A stretch of DNA of 38,186 nucleotides from Blastocatellia bacterium (GTDB taxonomy: Bacteria > Acidobacteriota > Blastocatellia > RBC074): assembly GCA_016789725.1 (NCBI GenBank), contig JAEUQN010000054.1, positions 1 to 38,186 on the forward strand. The letters run 5' to 3'. Made by a program: the position numbers and the translations under genes. Shown in pieces: positions 24,662 to 33,339 of this stretch (within the stretch, counting starts at the first letter, position 1; the number at the start of each line of letters is the position of its first letter). The notes under the pieces are model-generated. The model worked only from the letters and a program-made list of their open reading frames with translations, had not been told where the DNA came from and did not search any database.

Positions 24662-25477
24662 TTACTCTTTATACCCTGTACAAACAATATATGGTGAAAA
24701 TGTCTGATTCGGTTTGAAATCTTTCACCTTACCTTCAAGCAACCAGGTAAAAGCCGTGACCCCTAATAATCCATAGAGAATTGCTTTATTTAATGCCCAT
24801 TTAACAGAGCCTTTTTCGATCCCTGTAAAATTATTGAGGACGCCGAAATTGACCGACATGAAGTAATTACTCTGAACTTTGGCAAACCCCGCTTGACGAT
24901 GAGCTTCCGCTAGGTTTTCTGCACTGAGAAGCATGTGTAAATCATAAAACGGGCGGTTTATGATTTTGGCGATGGGACCAAGAATTCCAACCATATTCGG
25001 AATCAAAGTATAAATTATCCCTCCTGGTTTCAGGAATTGTGAAAAGGCTCGTAAGCACCCGGCAGTATCTGTAAAGTGCTCTGCTACTCCAAAAGAGACT
25101 AAGACGTCGTATTTCTCAAGGCATTCTTGGGGAGGGGCAAAAAAATCAGCGCAGATTATCTCCCCTTCGGTATTCATTTCGATGAGAAGCTGTCTTTCCA
25201 CTGCGCAGCCTGTCTCAGAGTAATCAAGCCCGGATACTTTAAAGCCAAACTCGTTGGCAAAATATGGCAGCCAGACAGAGTAGGCACAGCCCAATTCCAA
25301 GAGCTGTTTATCGCGGGTTTCCAGGCCAGCGAATATTTCTTGAAACCTTTCGTGAAATTTTCGGCGCTGATAATTCCGTAGTCCATCATTAGAAACATTG
25401 ATTGGAAGGGTTGCACCACTTTCCGACCATTGCGATTCCCAAAAGCTTTTCCCTGCTAAATCTATATTTTTATTCAT
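24662..25477 (-). CDS. SAM-dependent methyltransferase
   Basis: A class I methyltransferase of about 271 residues. Motif I is LLELGCAYSVWLPYF, with Tyr-Ser in the normally Gly-rich loop, which is slightly unusual. It is followed by VSGLDYSE (motif II) and YDVLVSFGVAEHFTD (motif IV), then AFSQFLKPGGIIYTLIPN. This is typical of Methyltransf_23/31 proteins found in glycan loci. The acceptor is unknown, and a sugar hydroxyl is the likely target by context. ATG 25477 is taken as start; a TTG at 25501 is in frame, and neither has a visible Shine-Dalgarno sequence. A gap of about 170 bases lies upstream, the largest break inside the polysaccharide run. Confidence 0.85.
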   Translation of the reverse strand: MNKNIDLAGKSFWESQWSESGATLPINVSNDGLRNYQRRKFHERFQEIFAGLETRDKQLLELGCAYSVWLPYFANEFGFKVSGLDYSETGCAVERQLLIEMNTEGEIICADFFAPPQECLEKYDVLVSFGVAEHFTDTAGCLRAFSQFLKPGGIIYTLIPNMVGILGPIAKIINRPFYDLHMLLSAENLAEAHRQAGFAKVQSNYFMSVNFGVLNNFTGIEKGSVKWALNKAILYGLLGVTAFTWLLEGKVKDFKPNQTFSPYIVCTGYKE

Positions 25478-25645
25478 ACGTGGTGGGCTGGTGAAAGCCA
25501 AGTAGGCGCATAAAAGCCCCTCAAGAATCGAACATCAATGCCAATACTCTCATTTAGATTTGACACGAACTCTTAATGCTAGATTGTTTTGTGTGACTAC
25601 CTAAAGCTCAGATTATTATCAACTGGGAAGCGCTGAAGACTTTGC
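25478..25645. other. 168-bp gap inside the polysaccharide run
   Basis: No gene, hairpin terminator or convincing promoter was found on either strand. The sequence is A/T-richer than its surroundings. It could hold an internal promoter for the methyltransferase-rfb part of the locus, but I cannot support a specific site. Confidence 0.4.
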
Positions 25646-27016
25646 TTAGCTAGTAGCTTTAATGCCCTTTATTTCAATTCGTCTGAGAGGGGGAGCCTTT
25701 CTTCTAAACCGCAGGCGGCGTAATAATCTCTCAATGTTATATATCAGTCCAGGTCCACCTAATAAGACCAAAGGGGCATAGGCTACAATATGATGCCTAA
25801 CAGCCGTTCCCCAATTTCCCGTCCCCAATGCCCAGAGAAATTCCAAGCTAAAGTAACAAAAAATCAGATAAGTATATCGCTGTCTTCGTTCACCACGTGC
25901 GCGCCACCATAATCTAAGCGAATAAATTATTAACACAAATCTGAGAATCCCCTCAATTGTTGCATACGCATCCAAGGGACGAGTTACCTGCCATGGAAAG
26001 GGCGCGAATTGGTAATAAATAAACACAAGTGAACTAGAGGCGATGAAAGCTAGTGGCGAAGAAGCATCAACCTGTACTTGGTAGTTAGCGGCAGCGTCTT
26101 GCTCTCCTTTTTCCCGGTATGTCTCAGTGTAAACTACGACATCTCCAGTTCGAATGGCCTTGGTCGCCCCTCCTATTTCTCCCCCGAAATAAAGCCAGAC
26201 CAGGACTCCAACAAAAGCCACACCTAAGATTGCTGTGCGAATCAAAATCTTCTTATATCCGGCTTTTCGCCATTTTCCGCTTATCCCCCAATAGATACTG
26301 ACTCCTAATAAAAGTATCGAATAAAGGAATAGCCCATTATGCAAAAGGCTCAGAACTAAACCACTGACTAACATCAGGATTGCTCTTGATACTGACGGTG
26401 AGATCCGTAATCTAACTGCTAAATAAATTACCAGTAGGAAAGACAGTACTTGCCAAGCCTCACGCATAATTATCGAACAATAGATAAGCGAGCCTGCTGA
26501 GAGGCCGTATAAAACGAGCAGGCTTTGCCTAAACCTGAACCTGAAGAGTTTCGCCAGAGATATTAAAATTATACAAGATAAAGTATAAGCAATAACCGAT
26601 AATGTTTGTCCGAGTAATAAAGAAACTCCAAAAACCCGATAGAAAGATGCTAGAAAACGAGTGTAAGCATTGGTTCCGATTTCCAGGCTATCGAATTCGG
26701 TAAACCATAGTGGATGTTTGTCCGTTGCAAAGTCTTTAGCTAAATCCTGAAACTTTACGGCGTCCAGAGTTGCTCCAAAAACTGTGCTTCCATACGCATT
26801 GTAAATAGAGACAGCATTATGAGCCGCCACAATGATGAGAAGGATCGTCAGCAGCTTACGATCCTGACGAAATGGCGCGAAAAACAATGGGAGCACAAAT
26901 GAAAAATAAACCAATAACCATCCAGCCCAATCCGAAGGGAACAAGAAAATTGGTAGCAAAAGTAAGCCGCTCGTAGCGAAGATCACGATGGGCAGCCATT
27001 TTATTTCTCGTCTCAT
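25646..27016 (-). CDS. Multi-spanning membrane protein, Wzy-like polymerase candidate
   Basis: An integral membrane protein of 456 residues with about 10-12 hydrophobic segments. A soluble loop follows the second or third segment (NAYGSTVFGATLDAVKFQDLAKDFA, about 73-97), and a larger polar loop lies at about 283-315 (GDVVVYTETYREKGEQDAAANYQ). The C-terminal GTAVRHHIVAYAPLVLLG resembles the periplasmic-end His-containing block seen in EpsG/Wzy-type polymerases and some lipid-linked GT-C enzymes. No standard motif fixes the function. Placement among glycosyltransferases and rfb genes favours the repeat-unit polymerase, with a GT-C transferase as the alternative. It starts 25 bases after the preceding glycosyltransferase and ends in a basic cytosolic tail. 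Confidence 0.65.
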   Translation of the reverse strand: MRREIKWLPIVIFATSGLLLLPIFLFPSDWAGWLLVYFSFVLPLFFAPFRQDRKLLTILLIIVAAHNAVSIYNAYGSTVFGATLDAVKFQDLAKDFATDKHPLWFTEFDSLEIGTNAYTRFLASFYRVFGVSLLLGQTLSVIAYTLSCIILISLAKLFRFRFRQSLLVLYGLSAGSLIYCSIIMREAWQVLSFLLVIYLAVRLRISPSVSRAILMLVSGLVLSLLHNGLFLYSILLLGVSIYWGISGKWRKAGYKKILIRTAILGVAFVGVLVWLYFGGEIGGATKAIRTGDVVVYTETYREKGEQDAAANYQVQVDASSPLAFIASSSLVFIYYQFAPFPWQVTRPLDAYATIEGILRFVLIIYSLRLWWRARGERRQRYTYLIFCYFSLEFLWALGTGNWGTAVRHHIVAYAPLVLLGGPGLIYNIERLLRRLRFRRKAPPLRRIEIKGIKATS

Positions 27017-27041
27017 GATTTTAGATAAGGATAAGATTCAT

Positions 27042-28304
27042 CTATCTTCCGATAAGAAGATAATGAGAAGCTGGGTCAGTACCAACCACCAGTTCTTTAT
27101 ATAAATTTTCGTATCTTCTGACGATTACGGGCAAACTAAAATTGCGCTCAATGCGGAGGCGCGCTTCACGCCCCAACTGACTTTTTTGTTCTGCGCTAAG
27201 CTCCAATATTTCAGCCCAGGCTTGCGCTAAAGAGGAAGGTTGCTGTGCGGGTACAATTTGCCCGGTTGAACCGATAATCAAGGCAGAGTCTCCGACATTA
27301 GTGGCGACACATGGAACTCCACAAGCCATCGCTTCACCCAACACAATCGGAAATCCTTCACCGTAAGACGACGACGATGCCGCCACATCCAGGGAGGCCA
27401 TTAATCGTGGCATGTCTTCACGAACTCCCAGAAGCTTGCAATACCCGCCAATGCCAGCCTGTCGAATCCATTGGGATAATTCTTGATTGTCCGGGCTGAT
27501 GCCATCGCCGCATAACACGAAATGCGCGTCAGGTCTGTGTTGATGCAGGAGTCCGGCGGCTTCGATGAAGGTGCGATGATCCTTTTTGGGGTGGAAACGT
27601 GCGATCAAACCGATGATCGGAGCTTCCTGGGGAATGCCTAGCTCTCGTCGAACGGAAATGCGCGCCAGCGGGTCAGGGCAAAAAGCCGCCAGATCAAATC
27701 CATTTGGAATCACGGTGATTTTTTGTGCATCATAGCCGGCTTGAATGTGAACTTGTCTCGGAACTTCGCCACAGCAAATGATCCCGCGCGGAATGCGACT
27801 GGAAAGCAAGGCGGCGGCTTTCATTGTCCAGACAGTTCTACGCTTGCTTTTTTGTGGATCGAAGTTGCTATGATGAATGCCCCAAATAATTGGAATCCCC
27901 TGTGCCAGCGATGCGGCGATACCACCCATCAAATTCGCGTGATACATCCAGGTTTGAATCAAATCCGGCGGCTGTTCCTTGAGCAATTGTACTAAGCGCC
28001 ATAAAGCGCGTGGATCAGGTATTCCGGGCCGCATATTCAGGGTTCGTACGCGAACTCCCAAACGGGCAATCTTTTCCCCCAGGGTTCCAGCGTCGAGCAT
28101 AGAAATGACTTCCGCGCGAAAGGTATTCCGATTCATTTGGGATAACACTTTGTACAGCATCATTTCTGCGCCACCGGTGTTCAATCCCGTAATCAGATGA
28201 GTAATCCGAATTGGACGCGGACTGGTTCTTTCAACCGAAGTAAGTATTGTTTCGGAGGGAGAAGATCGGGGTGTGAGCTGATCGGTGACTCTGGGTGAGA
28301 TCAT
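27042..28304 (-). CDS. GT4-family glycosyltransferase (paralogue B)
   Basis: A GT-B glycosyltransferase of about 420 residues, closely similar to the enzyme at 18787-20004. It has THLITGLNTGGAEMMLYKVLSQMN, LIQTWMYHANLMGG, GLIARFHPKKDH, the E-x7-E block GEGFPIVLGEAMACGVPCV, then TNVGDSALIIGSTG. The N-terminal 30 residues before the GT domain are polar and poorly conserved. ATG 28304 is chosen because AGGGA lies about seven bases upstream; a TTG at 28322 would overlap the upstream gene. The shared acceptor-side motif TGGAEMMLYK suggests that both paralogues recognise related acceptors. Donor sugar unknown. Confidence 0.9.
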   Translation of the reverse strand: MISPRVTDQLTPRSSPSETILTSVERTSPRPIRITHLITGLNTGGAEMMLYKVLSQMNRNTFRAEVISMLDAGTLGEKIARLGVRVRTLNMRPGIPDPRALWRLVQLLKEQPPDLIQTWMYHANLMGGIAASLAQGIPIIWGIHHSNFDPQKSKRRTVWTMKAAALLSSRIPRGIICCGEVPRQVHIQAGYDAQKITVIPNGFDLAAFCPDPLARISVRRELGIPQEAPIIGLIARFHPKKDHRTFIEAAGLLHQHRPDAHFVLCGDGISPDNQELSQWIRQAGIGGYCKLLGVREDMPRLMASLDVAASSSSYGEGFPIVLGEAMACGVPCVATNVGDSALIIGSTGQIVPAQQPSSLAQAWAEILELSAEQKSQLGREARLRIERNFSLPVIVRRYENLYKELVVGTDPASHYLLIGR

Positions 28305-28314
28305 GAATTGTTCC

Positions 28315-29427
28315 CTAAACAATCGCCATTAATACGGCTTCGGTTTGTGCCGCCATCTTGTGGACACTGAAGTTTTCGACGATTTGTTGGCGGGCGGCGC
28401 TCGCAGCTTCCTGGCGGTTTTGCCGCAAACACCGAACCCATCCTTCCACTAACGCTGCCGCATTATTTGCGGGGACGGCAACACTCGTTTCGCCGACAAT
28501 CAACGCGGAATCTCCAACATCTGTTACGACACAGGGGATTCCACACGCCATTGCTTCGCCAATCACGTTGGAAAAGCCTTCGCTGGATGAGGCATTGGTT
28601 AGGATGTCCAGCGCATTATAGACCCCAAGCATATCATATTGTGGACCTGCCCAAACCACTCTTTGTTGTAGGTCTAATTCTTCAGTTAACCTGTGCAGAC
28701 TTAATTGATATTCCTGATTCACACTTTCGCCAACGCAAAGGAAACGAGCGTTAGGCGAGATTTGACTGAATTGTTGGGCCGCCCTCAAAAACACGCGATG
28801 TTCCTTGATGGGATCAATCCGCCCGACAATGCCAATCAGAATTTCATCCTTAGAGATATTCCATTTCGCGCGAGTGTTAGCGCGGGCGAGAGGGTCAGGG
28901 CGAAAAACGTTAATGGCGATTCCATTCGGAATGACCGCAATCTTTTTCTCCGAAACTCCTGCTGCGATCAGATGCCGCTGACCTGCCCGTGAGTTGACAA
29001 TAATCAACGATGCCAGTCCTGAAAGCCCTATCTCGATGAAGCTGAGAATGCGCGATAACCAATCGTAGTATTCTAATTTCAGGTTCGCTGTTCGGATGCC
29101 CCACACGGACTTGGATTTTGGGGTGACAAGGCGCAAGGTACTGGTTAGTAAATTGCAGACGGCCAAATAGCCATACAAAATATCTGGTGATTGTGCGCGA
29201 ACAAGTTTTGCCAAGCGCCACAAAAAACTGATTACATCCCACCGCCCGCGTTTATTTAGCATATGCACTGCTACACCAGAAGCCAGTAAAGCCTGCTTGT
29301 GAACTCCGTCGTAAAATGCAATCACTTCAACCTGATGCCCTCTATCATGTAGCTCCCGCGCTAGTAAAATCATTTGGCTTTGTGCTCCGCCCAGATTTAG
29401 AGCGCGAATCAGAAATGTGATTTTCAC
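28315..29427 (-). CDS. GT4-family glycosyltransferase (paralogue C)
   Basis: A GT-B enzyme of 370 residues. It starts KITFLIRALNLGGAQSQMILLARELHDRGH, has the donor-domain block GIVGRIDPIKEH, and ends with ASSSEGFSNVIGEAMACGIPCVVTDVGDSALIVGETS. The C-terminal blocks match paralogues A and B closely, while the acceptor half has diverged (GGAQ in place of GGAE). That pattern suggests duplication followed by a change of acceptor. The start codon is GTG, overlapping the stop of the upstream CapK-like gene (GTGA), so its translation is probably coupled. Donor and linkage unknown. Confidence 0.9.
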   Translation of the reverse strand: MKITFLIRALNLGGAQSQMILLARELHDRGHQVEVIAFYDGVHKQALLASGVAVHMLNKRGRWDVISFLWRLAKLVRAQSPDILYGYLAVCNLLTSTLRLVTPKSKSVWGIRTANLKLEYYDWLSRILSFIEIGLSGLASLIIVNSRAGQRHLIAAGVSEKKIAVIPNGIAINVFRPDPLARANTRAKWNISKDEILIGIVGRIDPIKEHRVFLRAAQQFSQISPNARFLCVGESVNQEYQLSLHRLTEELDLQQRVVWAGPQYDMLGVYNALDILTNASSSEGFSNVIGEAMACGIPCVVTDVGDSALIVGETSVAVPANNAAALVEGWVRCLRQNRQEAASAARQQIVENFSVHKMAAQTEAVLMAIV

Positions 29428-30833
29428 AACGAGTAAAAAGCATCTGGTTGCAGATACTGCTGATCTGGAATTTGTGGAGACGCTCCAAGATGAGAAATGA
29501 CAGGCCTCAACTTAGCATTCGCTGTGGTGCGAGTGATCTCCGCCGGGTATTCAAATTCTATTGTTACGCCGATTAGGTGGTTGCGGATCGTGCGTTGAAT
29601 CTCGCTCCGCTGCGCCCCATTAAGATTGGGGCCAGGGACGATTTTTACGTGGACGCTGGAGTCGGCAAACTGAATTACCTGATAAGCTTCGATATCCTTG
29701 CCTTGCATTAGTAAACCAATCATTCCCCCAAAAACCTTTTTATTTTCTGGTAGAACGATGTAATCCAACGTCCGCCCCACAATTTCTGGCAAATGGGTTG
29801 CGGGTTCTTCGGGTGTCCAATTGGGAGCAAAACGCGCGAGGTCTCCAATGCGATACCGCAACAATGGCATCGCTTGATTGCGCAGCGTTGTAATCAACAT
29901 TGGCGCAATACCGTTTTCATCCGGCACACCATCCGGTTCAATCAGACAAGCACAACGATCTACTTGAAGCCCTGCCTCGAATTCAGGGGGCTGAAATGCC
30001 ATTTGCCCAATCTCTCTGGACCCATATCGTTCGACGACTGCTGCCGTGAATACTCGCTCCAAAGTCGCGCGCTGATGTGGCTCCAACTTTTCTGCTGCAC
30101 ATAGAATTACTTTTCGCGGATATTTTGGACGAATAGCTTTTTTTTCCAGCAGAAGCGCCAACGCATAGATGCCCGACGAATACGCGATAATGAGATCAGG
30201 CATAAATTTCGTAAAGCGATTATGTATCTGCATCAAGTACTCTTCGTCTAAGATCAAGCAATCATTTTGCAGGCGATTCAAGAACCAGTTTTTTACTTTC
30301 CCTGGAACAGAACTGCCGCCATTGTTTTCTACGCTTCCACCATAAAAGCGCCCTACTCTGTTTCCGGGCTGGCAATCAAGTAAGGAGTAGTAAAACTGTT
30401 CGCTTGAAAGTCTCCAGCCAACATCCGTTGGCGAAGAGTAAACCACCGTTGGCTCTCCGGTGCTTCCGCTCGTAGAGCAGGCGATAAGCTTGGAGCGTTG
30501 GAACTCTGCTGCAATTAAATCGCGTGAGTGAAGCTTGATGGTTGCTTTGTCAAGTGGCGCGAGGGCGCGATACTCGGCAAAAGATTCTGGGAAAGTGTCT
30601 GGGTAATGGCGTAGTAGATCGGCGTAGTAGGGGACACTTCGACGCGCATTGCGAACTACTTCCTGGAGTGTGTGAAGTAGTTCCTGGTTTTGTATGGTAG
30701 CGGGGAGGTTATAGAAAAAACGCCGGTATTTAAGACCAGATTGCAGACTTTGATTAACCTGTCGGCGTACCGGATACCAGGTTGAGAGCGAACAAGTATT
30801 TACTATTTGACCGATAATATCCTGTAATCTCAT
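29424..30833 (-). CDS. CapK-like adenylate-forming enzyme (phenylacetate-CoA ligase family)
   Basis: A 469-residue member of the CapK/PaaK family. The P-loop of adenylate-forming enzymes is clear at 119-128 (CSTSGSTGEP), and RYGSREIGQMAFQPPE provides the adenine-binding A5-like region. LLRYRIGDLARFAP matches the Y-R-x-G-D motif A7. Members in capsule and EPS loci are common, but their reaction is not established; activation of an acyl or amino-acid substituent for attachment to the glycan is a usual proposal. The C-terminal lysine domain is short. It lies between two glycosyltransferases and overlaps the downstream one by four bases. Confidence 0.87.
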   Translation of the reverse strand: MRLQDIIGQIVNTCSLSTWYPVRRQVNQSLQSGLKYRRFFYNLPATIQNQELLHTLQEVVRNARRSVPYYADLLRHYPDTFPESFAEYRALAPLDKATIKLHSRDLIAAEFQRSKLIACSTSGSTGEPTVVYSSPTDVGWRLSSEQFYYSLLDCQPGNRVGRFYGGSVENNGGSSVPGKVKNWFLNRLQNDCLILDEEYLMQIHNRFTKFMPDLIIAYSSGIYALALLLEKKAIRPKYPRKVILCAAEKLEPHQRATLERVFTAAVVERYGSREIGQMAFQPPEFEAGLQVDRCACLIEPDGVPDENGIAPMLITTLRNQAMPLLRYRIGDLARFAPNWTPEEPATHLPEIVGRTLDYIVLPENKKVFGGMIGLLMQGKDIEAYQVIQFADSSVHVKIVPGPNLNGAQRSEIQRTIRNHLIGVTIEFEYPAEITRTTANAKLRPVISHLGASPQIPDQQYLQPDAFYSL

Positions 30834-30853
30834 GACCTCTGCAACAGTAACTC

Positions 30854-31951
30854 TTAACCAAGAGCAAGTTGAAGTAACTTATCCCACTTACTCATAATGG
30901 TCGGCAAGCTTAATTTATGGATGATCGTAGAAGCGGAGAGGGCCATTTTAGTACATTTTTCGGGCTTGCTGATTAGCTCTGCAATTGCTTTTCCCAATGC
31001 TTCCTCTGATTCTGGAGGGACGATTACCCCATCTATCTCATCACGAACAATCTCTCGGATACTGGCTGCACAATCGGTTGCCACAACTGGCACTCCAAAG
31101 GTCATCGCTTCACAGAGAGCCAACGGAAAGCCTTCGACCTTGGACGATAAAATGAACAAATCGCTTTGCTTTAAGAACTCGGCAACATTTTTTACGGCAC
31201 CGGGAAAGGAAATTCGGTTTTCTAAATGTAACTGACGACAGAGCGACTCAAGATACTGTCGTTGGCTACCTTCGCCCAGAATTGTCAACGTCCACTTCGG
31301 CAACGGCTCGCTTAGCTTGGCTAATGCGCGGAGCAGGATGTCGAACCCTTTTTCTTGTTCCAAACGCCCAACCGCAATAAGTCTGAAAGCTTCTGTAGCG
31401 GGACGGTGTTTGTTTTCTACCGTATCAACCATGACGACTGGATTGGGAATCACTGAAAGACGCTTTTGCAGAGACGGAGAGAAGCTTTGTGCAAATTGCT
31501 GTGTCAGGACGACGATACTTTGCGCCCGCCGATACATGATCCATCGCAAGGTGCGCCAGAAAGGGCTTAAACTGTCTCGGGATGGATCGGTCTGTTCATA
31601 AACGATCACTGGAATAGGGAAGCCAATAGTTGCCAGTAACACTCGCACATTGGAGCGGCCAATGATGCTGATGATGACATCAGATTTGGTCGTCCGAAAA
31701 AATGAGCGCAATGCGGACCATCGTCGCAAGTTATTTTTGAAACCTGCTGCGATATTATTCGACACCGAAAACAATCCTAGCTTGACGTGCCGCAGACGAG
31801 GGCTTAATTCATAAAATGGGCTTGCCTGTGGAGGATCAAAGGTTACGAAAGTAACTTCGTCCCCTCGTTCTGCCCAGTAATTTGCCATTGCTGCGCCGAC
31901 TCGTTCCGCTCCGCCACAAGCCAGTGTTGGCATTACTACAGTTATTTTCAT
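30854..31951 (-). CDS. GT4-family glycosyltransferase
   Basis: A GT-B glycosyltransferase of about 365 residues. It starts MKITVVMPTLACGGAERV, has the donor-domain blocks LIAVGRLEQEKGFD and LTILGEGSQR, and the E-x7-E block SKVEGFPLALCEAMTFGVPVVATDC. This is the subgroup that includes many capsule enzymes adding hexose or N-acetylhexosamine residues, and it is distinct from the three-paralogue set further down the operon. The frame opens at 31990 inside the flippase gene, but ATG 31951 begins exactly with the family N-terminus and lies one base after the flippase stop. Donor and linkage are unknown. Confidence 0.92.
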   Translation of the reverse strand: MKITVVMPTLACGGAERVGAAMANYWAERGDEVTFVTFDPPQASPFYELSPRLRHVKLGLFSVSNNIAAGFKNNLRRWSALRSFFRTTKSDVIISIIGRSNVRVLLATIGFPIPVIVYEQTDPSRDSLSPFWRTLRWIMYRRAQSIVVLTQQFAQSFSPSLQKRLSVIPNPVVMVDTVENKHRPATEAFRLIAVGRLEQEKGFDILLRALAKLSEPLPKWTLTILGEGSQRQYLESLCRQLHLENRISFPGAVKNVAEFLKQSDLFILSSKVEGFPLALCEAMTFGVPVVATDCAASIREIVRDEIDGVIVPPESEEALGKAIAELISKPEKCTKMALSASTIIHKLSLPTIMSKWDKLLQLALG

Positions 31952-31952
31952 C

Positions 31953-33335
31953 TTACTCAGCCAGTAATTGTTTGAGTTTCTGATTGGCAAAATAATAAAG
32001 CGTCAGAAATGAGCAGAGGTACGTAGTGCTGACCGCAATGGCAATCCCAATCAACCCCAATCTGGCAGACAAAAAGTGAGCAATCGTTGCGTAAATTCCC
32101 AGGTTAATCGCTGAACCTAAAAGAAGAACCCGTGGCAATTGAAGTGCCAGAAAGATTTTACCGGTTAGCACATTCGCCACATAAAATGGGATGTGCAATG
32201 CAAAGTAGAAGACCAAGTCTGCGACGACTGTGACCTCAGTTGTACCGAATGCTCCACGTTGGAAAAGCAGGCGTGTTAATGGTGTCGCAAAGAGCATGAT
32301 AAAGATCGTGATTGGACCGGTAATCAAAAAGGCTATGCCAAGAAAGTGGTGTAATGTGCTTTTCAACTCTTGCCAATCTTCATGGACACTCATTTTGGCA
32401 AAGAAAGAAATGGTTGCTGTCCCAAAGGAAGAAGCGATCAAGCCGGCTGAAAGCAAAGTCATCTTGTTCGCATAACTCAATGCCGCAACGCTTCCTGTGG
32501 CCATTCGGGCGGCAATGGCAATGCCGATTAGCTGAGTTCCTGCCATGAGGAGGTTGCTCAAGATCAAAGAAAACGAATTCTTGATGATGCGCCCCAGTTG
32601 ATGCGACATTGGGTGCCAACGAGGGCGGACAGAAACCCCTTGGCCTCGAAGCGCAATTCGCAGCACAGCCAGTTCCATTACGGCTCCTCCCGTTACTGCC
32701 GTCGCAAGGGCATACACGCCCCATCTATGAGGAAGAACAATCAGAAAGATCGTCAGCCCCGTTGTGATGAGCGGAGTTAAGGCCGTCAGCGCAAACTGCT
32801 CTTTAGTGTTTAGAACTCCTGCGAGAAGAAAGCTGGTTCCGACCAGCAACACCATCGGTGACATGAGGCACAGCAGTTGAAAGGTGAGTCGGAGTTTTTC
32901 AGGAGGAAAGCCACTTGCAAAGAAAGGAAGATACAATGGCCCACTTAACAACATGGCTCCGATAGCGACCGCAAAAATTCCCCACAGCCAAACCAGCGAG
33001 CTGGAAAATAATTGCTGGGCAGCACCATTTCCTTCGCGTTGCTGAGTCTGAACATACGCGGGAATGAAGGCCGTTTGAAAGGGCGAAGCGGCGATATTGA
33101 CTAACAAAAATGGAAACACGAGTGCCACGCTGAAGGCGTCCAAATCATCACTGATCCCGAAGCGCCAAGCCACTACCATTTCCTTCGCCAGCCCGCCCAG
33201 TTTCACAAGTGCTGCCGCGACGACAAGGGCCGCAGACGCTTCCAGAATGCGGCGCTTGACCGTTCCTTGCGCAAATTGTGAAAGCGATTGGCGAACTCTG
33301 CGCCACCAGCCAGAAGGTGTTGACGCAGAGTCCAA
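31953..33335 (-). CDS. MurJ-like (MVF family) lipid-linked glycan flippase
   Basis: An integral membrane protein of about 460 residues with roughly 13-14 transmembrane segments. The block GGLAKEMVVAWRFGISDDLDAFSVALVFPFLLVNI and FQTAFIPAYVQTQQ are hallmarks of the MurJ/MVF branch of the MOP superfamily, as is the central FFAKM...DW..L. MurJ flips lipid II; in an EPS locus a relative may flip the repeat unit instead. The start is uncertain: the open frame extends to 33527, but that part lies on top of the tyrosine-kinase gene and looks like a frame shadow. TTG 33335, four bases after the kinase stop, is a reasonable choice although no Shine-Dalgarno sequence is seen. The first membrane segment begins near residue 32 from that start. 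Confidence 0.82.
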   Translation of the reverse strand: MDSASTPSGWWRRVRQSLSQFAQGTVKRRILEASAALVVAAALVKLGGLAKEMVVAWRFGISDDLDAFSVALVFPFLLVNIAASPFQTAFIPAYVQTQQREGNGAAQQLFSSSLVWLWGIFAVAIGAMLLSGPLYLPFFASGFPPEKLRLTFQLLCLMSPMVLLVGTSFLLAGVLNTKEQFALTALTPLITTGLTIFLIVLPHRWGVYALATAVTGGAVMELAVLRIALRGQGVSVRPRWHPMSHQLGRIIKNSFSLILSNLLMAGTQLIGIAIAARMATGSVAALSYANKMTLLSAGLIASSFGTATISFFAKMSVHEDWQELKSTLHHFLGIAFLITGPITIFIMLFATPLTRLLFQRGAFGTTEVTVVADLVFYFALHIPFYVANVLTGKIFLALQLPRVLLLGSAINLGIYATIAHFLSARLGLIGIAIAVSTTYLCSFLTLYYFANQKLKQLLAE

Positions 33336-33339
33336 AGGA

